From the NCBI GenBank assembly GCA_009760855.2, contig WPIO01000126.1, positions 740,001 to 804,000 of the forward strand: a DNA stretch of 64,000 bases, read 5' to 3'. The translations under genes and the position numbers were made by a program. The notes beneath the pieces were generated by a model. It worked only from the letters and a program-made list of their open reading frames with translations, searched no databases and was not told where the DNA came from. Positions 55,925 through 64,000 of the stretch are shown one piece after another (within the stretch, counting starts at the first letter, position 1; each line of letters starts with the position of its first letter). This DNA is from Cristatella mucedo. Its lineage: Eukaryota > Bryozoa > Phylactolaemata > Cristatellidae.

Positions 55925-57215
55925 CTCAGACTGGCACCTCGGGGCTCTCTGCTTAGTCTCGTTATTTCCACAGTTTATACTGCCCCTCTCACCTACGTGG
56001 TTTCCTAGCACAACCTAGGCACCTTTCACTTCTTTGCAGATCGCACTCAGTTGTACGTTCACTTTGATCCCTCGCAGCCCTCCAGCACGTCGAATTTTTT
56101 CAATTCCCTTGCTGAATGCATTGATGGCATCCACACATGGACGGTGCAAACTTTCTTAAATTGAATGATGATAAAACCAACTTACTAGTTATGGGCAAAC
56201 CAAGTGCGATTCAGGAAAGCCTAACGCTCAAAATCGACTGTGTCAGCATATCTCCTGTTGAACATGCACAAAATCTAGGCGTCCTGCTCCAAAGTGACCT
56301 TTCAATAGACGATAAAATCAGCTCCACAGTTAAGTCTGCTAACTTTCAGCTACATAGCATTGCTAAGTTTCGGGTTTGCATAAACAGGGATACTATACCT
56401 GAATTAATCTACGCATTTGTGACATATCATCTCGACTTCTGTAGCTCACTGCTTCCTGGTCTCCCGGCTTGTGCAATCAGGCGCTTACAGTTAGTGAAAC
56501 ACTCTACAGCCAGGCTTGTCTGTCGGAGCGTCGCAGTTGCCAAATTAAACCACTTCTCGCTGACCTGCATTAGCTTCCAGTCAACGAGCGTATCGACTTC
56601 GAGGTTCTGTCACTAACGTTTAGGTCCCTTCATTCTCTAGCTCTAGGCTGCCGTTCAGATCTACTCATCCACCAGGCTTGGCATCCTATCGCTTGCTTTT
56701 CTGACTCATATATCGACTAGCTCTATACTTCGTACGAACCTCAAACCTTTTGGAGACCGTGTCTTTAGTTCGTATATTCTCAAAGCCTGGAAATCACTTC
56801 CGACTTGCGTCACGACATCCCCTGAGTTGACGTAATTTAAAAAGCAGCTAAAAACACCTCTATATGTCACAGAATTCAGTGAGTCCACGTGGTTCGTCCA
56901 GTGACCTGCGTCACGACATCTCCTGAATTGACGACATTTAAAAATAAACGAAGACGCATCAATTTACGAAAGCATTTAGTTGGTTCATGTGATTCCTCCA
57001 TTGTGTGCTATGCGTGCTGACACCGTGCTTGCGGCCACTAACCATATTTGCATGCTTACCATATGCATGTCACCTCTAACCGTGTTATGCTTGTTGTCAC
57101 TGAGTATACTAACACTAACCATTCGATCATGCTTCCTTTTCAGCAAATGTATAATGCCGAGAAAAAGATTGAGTTCTCTTCGAGCGCTATACAAATGTAT
57201 TATTATTATTATTAA
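55925..57215 (+). mobile_element. L2-A copy (degraded) with a short internal duplication
   Basis: Starts at the GAPQGS region and reads FFADRTQLYVHFDPSQPSSTSNF, NFLKLNDDKTNLLVMGKPSAIQE and SANFQLHSIAKFRVC. LDFCSSLLPGLPACAIRRLQLVKHSTARLVC follows. A block of about 100 bp containing 'gcgtcacgacatc.cctga' occurs at 56807 and again at 56898. It ends with 'cgctatacaaatgtattatt' at 57215. Confidence 0.85.
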
Positions 57216-57839
57216 CGTTACAAGCGCTGTGTTTACTGCCTTGTTCTGTCCGGAAGTGGAAGCCACAACTACGCAGCTTGAAACACAGTCGCAGGTTGCT
57301 CCTACCCTGATCGTCCATCGGAGCCTCTCTTGGGTACATGGGCACGGCGCACGTGACCATGAAAATCCCTTGGAAGGAGCTGCTTGCTATCTCCTTCACT
57401 AAGCCCCGTCCCTGTAGCAGCTCTGCTGCTCGAAAGGAGCTGCTTCCGCTTCCGGCTTATGTGATGAGCTTTTGACAGGACTGCGGTTTAAAGCTGTTTA
57501 AAATCTTCAAACGATTGACTCACAAAAACACTGCATTAGAAGCTCTACCCATGCTCCTGATTATGTTACATCCTTGCAGAGGCGCAGTAGAGGCGTCGTC
57601 CATTCCGGAAAGCCAGCTCTACCGCAAAGCCACCAGACTTGACCAGTCCTCTGTTGCTGCTCATACTCGGTCTCTCCGAAGTGATCATTCTGGATGAGCA
57701 ATGGACAATGGCTGGAAGTGCATGATCAAAAACAATTGCTGGGACATGAGGAACAATACTACACTTTGATCGTAGCAACATCAGAAACTCTCGAACATTT
57801 GGAACAATGTGAAATTAAGAATTGTAGAAAGATAACGCT
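57216..57839. other. Unassigned region
   Basis: Two short ORFs in opposite directions without domains. Confidence 0.35.
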
Positions 57840-58205
57840 CATGAGCAGCATTGCTATTTTAGCCGTTTTAGCCTCCTCGTGCCCTCAGGTCCTGTATGGA
57901 AAATAAATTAGCTGGCTTAATCCTCCGCTTAAAGACCATTGGCGACGGAAGCTTTTGCTCTGCAGGACATAGACTGTGGAACTCGATTCCACAATTCATA
58001 CACAGCAACATCTACTGCTCCCGAATGTGTCACATCTTTTCCAGCCGTCATGAGCTGCTACTTCCGCGCTACTCACTACCTCAACTGCTCTCCTGACTCA
58101 GCCATGCTTCTCACTTTCTCGTTGTTGCGTGAGATGAAGTCTGTTGGCTACCAAAGCGTAAACCGAGAGCAGCTTAGGTTTTGAGAGTGAGCTACACAAT
58201 GTTCT
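57840..58205 (+). mobile_element. L2-B C-terminal fragment
   Basis: Reads LRLKTIGDGSF, HRLWNSIPQFIH and SCYFRATHYLNCSPDSAMLLTFSLLREMKSVGYQ in mixed frames, followed by a decayed 3' region. No ATTAC tail remains. Confidence 0.78.
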
Positions 58206-59225
58206 CTTGAACGGCACCACTTCGTTACGAAAAGTTGCTATCCCTGAGCTTATGTTGAACGCGAGTTCGCGTAAATTTCTTACCACGATCCTATTCATGT
58301 CGGCTTACTTCAGCTTATAGATTCTTGGAGTTAGTTCCAATAAGCACACTAGACACTATATTCATGCATGTACTCACGCAAAAAATGAACTAGCAAAATA
58401 AAACACGACCAAATCGTGACCGTGGTACAGCAAGCGCTTGTCAAGGTCATGTCAGACATGAGATCAAAGTCAGCATCGTTATTAGCAGCGCCCAGCATTC
58501 ACTTTCGCGGACGTTTCATCCACTCATTCCGACTCACCTCTCATCGTTCAACCGATCATTCGTCCTTCGCTTCTATCCTCGCTCGCCGTCTCCAGTATCT
58601 GACACCTGTTGGTGCCACGTGTGACAGAGCCATGAGGCTGACGGACACCACGCTCGTCTTCATCATCAGTAAGATGCCGTTGCCTTCACTTGAAATGCTC
58701 AGATCTCTGCCTTCCATGCCACTCGTCTTCGCGAAACTACCAGCCTCATGTCATTTGTCCCGCGTCATTTCCACCAGCGATTGGAATCGCAATCTTAGGC
58801 TACGCCTGAAACATAGAATTAATGTCCAAGTTCTCGTCTGAAAGCCGGATTTCTCCAACACACGGACGGACCTTCCCAAGGACTCAAAATCTTCGTCGAG
58901 AGTACTTCTTAGATCCGAGGACTTAAAAGTCAAACGTTGTTACCAAGTTGCATTTGGAGCTCAAAGGCTTCAAATGAGCTCGCTGCTTCTATTAGAGTGT
59001 AAAGATGGCTAGGTTTTCTCTATAGCGATTGTAAAAGTCTGAAAGCCGTTCTTGTATATCTTCTGACACAATCGGGACCAATAGCCTCAGGCTGATCAAG
59101 AGTTGGTATTCTAGTCAACGAATCCACTGGTATTCATCCATTTCCGCTGGAGAACACGCATTAGACAAAGCTCCGCTGAATGGTATGCCGTCAGCAAAGG
59201 CCGAAAAAACACGTAACAATCGTCC
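58206..59225. other. Unassigned region
   Basis: A 141-codon ORF (58416-58841, GTG start) has no recognised domain, and its codon pattern does not persuade me. Confidence 0.35.
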
Positions 59226-59300
59226 TGCCCTTTGTTACACTACTATAACAATCATTACTATAACAATCACTACTATAACAATCATACTATAGCAATAACA
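59226..59300. repeat. (ACTATAACAATC)-type tandem repeat
   Basis: Four imperfect units of 15-16 bp containing 'actataacaatca'. Confidence 0.85.
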
Positions 59301-59464
59301 TTCATCACCATCATGCGGTTACATCATTCCACGATGCCATCTCACTTGGGATATGGAGGATTAGTCCACTTTTGTGGATATTCAATAGCTCTATGCAGCT
59401 TCTAAAAATATACAGGATTCAAAATTGCTTCCCTAATCACAATGCAATTTATTAGGTATCACAA

Positions 59465-59642
59465 AGAGATTTTTTCAGCATATGTAAAGTACCTAGAAAG
59501 AGATTTAGTTCTCAGAGGGCGCTATACAAATGTATTATTATTATACACAACTCTGTTCTGTGAAACCAGCATAATCTTTGTGGCTTTGTGGAGGTACATG
59601 CGGAGATGCATTACATTACATCACATTACATTACCTGTTCTT
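59465..59642 (+). mobile_element. L2-A tail followed directly by an L2-B tail
   Basis: 59470-59540 has 'gtaaagtacctagaaagaga' to (ATT)n. From 59541 the sequence changes to the L2-B end 'tttgtggctttgtggaggta' and ATTAC repeats ending at 59640. Confidence 0.75.
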
Positions 59643-61484
59643 TTTTGGTAATGTAAACTTAAACTTATCTGACCTCCGCCTCTGTCTCCACGCTTCGCTG
59701 CTGCGCAGCGACATAGCCACGATGCGGACCCCGGGTAGTGACCTTTAGGGTTAACTTGGCGCTCAGCGATAAGTCCGCATTGCTGCATGAAATCCATGGT
59801 GGCTCATACAAGAATGCGACTTGGAATGCCGAATGAGGGAGATGGCGTTGTTCTCAAAGAAGATACGGGAGAGTACAGTACAGGCAACTAAGTTCTACGT
59901 GCAGCTGTTGGTCAGTGTCGTTGGTGGCGGTCGGGTCTCGTCTGGCAGACCCATCACCTGCGGAGCTCCGTTGGCATCCGACGTCGGGTCCTGGCTGTCG
60001 TCAACCTTGGTGGTGCATTTCAAGAAGATAGCTAGGACTCACTGAGTCGCCCGTCGCGTTCGTGCCATCGACCCGCAATTGCACCTATTCGCTTAAATCT
60101 AATAATCAGCTGCGGCCACGTGCCACGACGGAACCGTCTTGCTCGTCGCGACCAGTTCAGCAACAGAAGCAGATCGAATGCAAGGTAAGAGAAAGACACG
60201 ACTCAGGGTTTGTGAGTTTGAACCTTTTGCTCTACAGTAGACCGGACTCCTCACCAATAGGACAGCGGACACCCACGCACGTCCTCCGCATCTGCGCGTC
60301 CGCAACTGAGCCGCCACCGCCAAGAGCTCGGTAGGCACCGACCAGTAAAGTCCGGCGGCTCGCCGCCGCCGCCGCCGCCGCCGCCACCGCCCGTTCGCAC
60401 TTTTCACGCCTGCCGACCTCCGGCAGGCAGCAGCCGCGGCGCCGCGCGCCGCCATTCTGGCGGGCGCCGAGTCGAATGCACACGCGCGATTTGACCGACT
60501 TGACCCGGCAGGATCGACCAAGTGGCGGGCGTCCGTCGTCTTTGACGCTTCGCCGTGCGCCCAGCGGGCCAGCGTTTGCCATTCACGTCGCGACGTGCCC
60601 GCTGCTCACCTGCAGCGGCGCGACGTCGCCGGCGCCTATCGAGAGGCGTTAACCTGTGTAAGTCGCATTAGGGAATCGAGCGCCCTGTGAATTATAGATT
60701 AGCTCTAGCGCCCGAGCTCGGACGCTGGCGCGCGCGCGCGACAATGCGACGCGAGAGGCAGCGCAGTGCGGCGGCCGCGGCGCCAGAGGAGCGAGCGCGA
60801 AGCGGTCGCGAGCTTTCGTCGGCGGTGGCGGCGAGCTCCGATTGGCTGAGGCAAATGAGCGCTGAGCGCATATGCAGCTCCGAGCGGGGGGGGGGAGGGG
60901 ACGGGGAGGGCGGACGGACCGACAGCGAGTCGCGCGGACGCGACGCAAACTACGGGAAACGAGCGTGCGAAAGCCGTGCGTGAGTAGGCGGCGATTCTTC
61001 GCGCGGCTGCTGAACCGCCACAGATGCTCTGCCGACGCTACATTCACTCACTCGCCGCTCTCGTGCATACGGCGCGCACGGACGCACCGCACGCACTCGT
61101 TACTGGCTAGACACGCGGCGGCGCCCGGCCAGAAAGTGCGTCCGACTTTGCGAGGCCGACGTTCAGCCGTCGGCCTTAGCTTGATAAAAAAAAGAAAGTG
61201 GTCCTAGCTATTGGCGTGCTTTCTTCCAACGACGTGCTTTTTATGAGCATGTTCTGCTAACGACGCTCGCGTTCCTACGATTAGCTGTACGCTGGCTGAC
61301 CGGATCTCCGCGACGCCGAAGCGTCCGTCCGTGCAGGTGCCCGCTGCAAGGCGCCGACGCAATGCGAAGGTCTCCCGTCAGCGCCACCGCTGGGCCTCGC
61401 GCGCGCGCGCGTAATTCCGCCGCGGGACCGCGAGAAGTCACCAATAGCTTCCGTTAAACGTCTTACCAGAGTCTCGCTCGCTCG
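59643..61484. other. CpG-rich block without a recognised gene
   Basis: From about 60300 the sequence is strongly GC- and CpG-rich, with a short (GCC)n at 60365-60386. Many overlapping ORFs on both strands are Arg/Ala/Pro-rich and none has a domain. It could be the CpG island of a gene whose body lies elsewhere. Confidence 0.45.
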
Positions 61485-61622
61485 AAAGCGAGATAAAGTC
61501 AGTTGGCCACCGAATGCGTACCGAAAGTCGCTTAGGCTGTGAGTGCGCTATGCAAACTCTCCTTCGTAACACCGCATAGTCTGCGTGGCTTCGTGGGGTT
61601 ACAGTCGGAGATACATTAAAAG
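61485..61622 (+). mobile_element. L2-B 3' end
   Basis: Contains 'agtcagttggccaccgaatg', the hairpin region GTAACACCGCATAG...GGGGTTAC, and a short 'acatta' end. Confidence 0.78.
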
Positions 61623-61804
61623 CCCGATTCTTTTAGTTTCTGTGACGTGTGCCCGGAGGAGAGGCGCGCTCCAGGCCGTATTCGCAAGCTCCTCTAGTAA
61701 ATAGCTTATTTTTTTTAGCGAATTTAGCAAATTCTCCATTTTCAGCGCGAATATTATGGCTGCACAAAAGGAACTCTTATAAATGAGAGAACCGCTTTAG
61801 AAAC

Positions 61805-62024
61805 GAGGCAATGTCTCTCCGTCTGTACTCTACATAGCCAAGAGGTAGAAGTAGATGCTACTCTTTCAAGTTTTCCAGAGCGCCCTCGAAGCCTGGGAGC
61901 CTTCGGTTCGCATGCGGTAGCCGACATAATTCTCGTTCACTCAATAAAGAAAAGGTGAAAAGCACAGACGAGTCAGGAGGGCAGCCGAGGAAGTGACATG
62001 TGCATGGAAGTAGCAGCTCAAGGC
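61805..62024 (-). mobile_element. L2-B 3' fragment (degraded)
   Basis: Reversed L2-B tail at 61810 ('aatgtctctccgtctgtact') through 'ggaagtagcagctcaaggc'. SINE-A starts exactly at its right end and probably inserted into it. Confidence 0.65.
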
Positions 62025-62190
62025 TGCCGCGCTGGTTTGGCCCAGTGGTTAAGGTGCTCGACTCGAACGAAGGTCAAGATTTATATGTTTGATGACCAAG
62101 GTCGTGGGCTCGAGCCCCGTGGCAAATGCGAAGCGCCTGAATAGCGATTAAGTTCTCTTAGGATGCTGCGCAAATGAATTGTATATAGGA
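62025..62190 (+). mobile_element. SINE-A (complete)
   Basis: Head 'ccgcgctggtttggcccagt', A box TGGCCCAGTGG, B box GGCTCGAGCCC, body 'gcgaagcgcctgaatagcga', then 'ttaagttctcttaggatgct' and an A/T-rich end. It has the closest tail to L2-A of the four copies. Confidence 0.85.
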
Positions 62191-62373
62191 CGGCTGGAAA
62201 TTAGGTGCTGCAGTCAGCTGCAGGAGAAAGCATCGTTGATGAAGATCGCGGCGAATCGGCGGGCGTTCTTCCAGCGCTACACCCCTTCGGGCAGTGCGCT
62301 GCTGGCGTCTCCTGCTCTCACGCTAGTCCCGCTGTAGTCGATGCGGCCGCAACCTAAGTCGGCGCTAGATATG

Positions 62374-62375
<2 letters not shown>
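62191..62375. other. Short unassigned spacer
   Basis: No feature recognised. Confidence 0.3.

Positions 62376-62464
<89 letters not shown>
62376..62464. repeat. (TA)n microsatellite
   Basis: About 44 uninterrupted TA units. ORFs reading IYIYIY are artefacts. Confidence 0.96.
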
Positions 62465-62466
<2 letters not shown>

Positions 62467-62548
62467 ATAATTCATTTGCCTAGCGCCCCGAGAGAGAGAG
62501 AGAGCTTGATGTCTATCCAGACGCTCCGCATAAGCCGCAGGGCTAGAG

Positions 62549-62582
62549 GTGCTCTGACCTCGGTAGTCCGAGGTCAGAGCAC
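62549..62582. repeat. 15-bp perfect hairpin with a 4-base loop
   Basis: GTGCTCTGACCTCGG (62549-62563), loop TAGT, then its exact reverse complement (62568-62582). No following T run, so it does not look like a Pol III or Rho-independent terminator. Confidence 0.9.
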
Positions 62583-63009
62583 GTTGACCACAGGCCAAAG
62601 AGCAACCGCGGGTTGCTATCGAGAGGACAGCTGCAGCCGGCGGCGCAACAGCTGCAGCTGCCTACATGCAGCTGGCGGCTGCATCTACTTCCTCGGAGGC
62701 GCGCGCTCTGGCGCGCGGCTCCGCGCGAACAGCACGCGGCACCGCCACCGCGCCCACGCCAGCCGCCGCCGCCGCCGCCGTTGGGCTCTCGGGCGGCGGG
62801 AATGGCCGCTTGGCGGCGCTTGGCTTCCTTCGCTTCGTTCACGCTTTGTCGGCTAACGGAGCTGGCAAGAGGATAGACGCAGCCGAGCGCTGCTGCTGGG
62901 CCGCCGCCTGCCGCCTGAAGCCTGAGGGCCACTGAGCGCGGCGGCTGCTTGCCAGTGCTGTCGCCCTCTTTCTCCGACGATCGGCGACGAAGTTCTGACC
63001 TATTGCAGT

Positions 63010-63066
<57 letters not shown>

Positions 63067-63756
63067 GCGGCGCTCTTCGAGCGCCAGCACACTCGGGTAC
63101 GTTTTGCGCTGCAGGCGCGCGCCGCCGCCGCCGCACTCGAGCGATCGCACGCGCGCTCGCGCGCGTGCCGAGAAACCGAGCAACGGGCAACGCTGAACGC
63201 GCCGGCGCAAATTTTCTGGCGCTGCCGGCAGCGCTCGGCGTCGTGGATTGGTTGGGAGCACCTGACCGACGCTCGGACGGTAAATGCTGCGCCTTCATCC
63301 GAGGGATAGAAAGCCCATTGCTTTGCTGCAGACAGCTGGGGACAGCGAAGCGTGTAGTGCGGCCAGCTGCAGGCCGAGCTATCTCAGGGGATAGTCTTTT
63401 GTGTGCAGGTGGAAATAGCAACTAAGAATTGACAAAAGGGGAGAAATAAGAGTAGTGAGAAGGAGAGGGAGTGAGCGAAATAACGAGGACGCGAACTGCA
63501 GACGCGAGGAACTCTCTGAAAAGATGAGAGGAGACCACAACAGGAGAGTCTTTCAAAAGGAAAATCCGTCAGCTTTGTGCAGACGCGCCTGCACCGCAGC
63601 GCTGCGGGCGTGGTTAGAACGTCAGCAAAAAAATATGGCGTCCGCCTTTATCCGGGAGCAGCGATACGATCGCCGGTCGACAGCGAACATTACAAGTAGT
63701 GACCCATAAGTAGCGCTTGCCCGGCCGCTGCATCGCCACCAGTTCGCTGATTCGCG
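62583..63756. other. CpG-rich block with a (GCA)n tract at 63010-63062
   Basis: The trinucleotide tract has about 17 units. A minus ORF of 292 codons (62543-63421) crosses the tract in a frame giving a Cys run and is not credible. No gene is recognised. Confidence 0.45.
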
Positions 63757-63867
63757 ATGGACGCATTCGAAGGCGGCGGCGCGCCGCCGATGACCACCGC
63801 GGCGCTTCCCGCGCTGGCCATGACCGAACTCACCCTGAGGTTCACCGAGGTCTTCGAGCCTGAATGA
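63757..63867 (+). CDS. Short ORF (36 codons), possible first coding exon
   Basis: ATG 63757 in the context cgcgATGG encodes MDAFEGGGAPPMTTAALPAL and then AMTELTLRFTEVFEPE, ending in TGA. It lies in CpG-rich sequence at the window edge. It may be a short peptide, a spliced first exon or chance. I do not recognise it. Confidence 0.2.
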   Translation: MDAFEGGGAPPMTTAALPALAMTELTLRFTEVFEPE

Positions 63868-64000
63868 ACCGGGACGCCAATAGCGCTAATGGCGTTCGCT
63901 GAGCCGTCGCTCGTCGCCTAAACGGCTCTCAATGCTCCCGAATGTCGCCGCTCGAACTCGGCCGACGACGCGACGACTGCGCATCGTCGGTCAGTCGGTC

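Noticed and set aside
62543-63421. 292-codon minus-strand ORF with a Cys run
   Set aside because: The Cys run is the translation of the (GCA)n tract and the rest is Arg/Ala/Ser-rich CpG DNA. No domain and no conserved-looking segment.
1-64000. CRISPR arrays, bacterial operons, prophage
   Set aside because: No spaced direct repeats of CRISPR type. The peroxiredoxin ORF is the only bacterial-like gene and stands alone.

Overview
The window is nuclear DNA of an animal, probably an invertebrate whose clade I cannot name. It has one spliced housekeeping gene with GT-AG and GC-AG introns, CpG-rich blocks, many microsatellites, tRNA-derived SINEs, hAT-like MITEs, solo LTRs and dozens of copies of L2-type non-LTR retrotransposons. 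There are no operons, ribosome binding sites or CRISPR arrays.

Layout: 0.8-12.1 kb holds a seven-exon NUBP2 gene (cytosolic Fe-S cluster scaffold ATPase) on the + strand, with repeat fragments in its introns. An intronless ORF on the - strand at 14.15-14.73 kb encodes a bacterial-type PrxQ/BCP peroxiredoxin, the best candidate here for horizontal transfer. From 15 to 37 kb, and again from 46 to 58 kb, the DNA is mostly L2 copies inserted into one another. The two youngest copies (15.2-16.6 kb +, 29.8-32.9 kb -) are nearly identical in their shared part. The second carries an almost complete endonuclease/RT reading frame with one frameshift and a substituted catalytic His. Two solo LTRs (16761-17481 and 28460-29186) and a 146-bp hAT-like MITE (33859-34004) sit inside older L2 copies with recognisable target duplications.

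GC-rich, CpG-rich blocks occur at 40-44 kb and 60-64 kb. The first has a TATA box, a long (CT)n(GA)n palindrome about 175 bp upstream of it, and a long first-exon-like ORF (42911 onward) that I do not recognise. The second contains only low-complexity ORFs and a 36-codon ORF near the right end.

Three L2-type families can be told apart. L2-A ends in a stem-loop followed by (ATT)n. L2-B ends in a different stem-loop followed by (ATTAC)n. L2-C is known here from two degraded copies. SINE-A (tRNA-like head) ends in a sequence resembling the L2-A tail, so L2-A probably supplies its retrotransposition machinery. SINE-B is a second tRNA-headed family. A tandem repeat of about 170 bp at 54.0-55.6 kb switches orientation partway through. 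Family names L2-A/B/C and SINE-A/B are labels for this annotation only.
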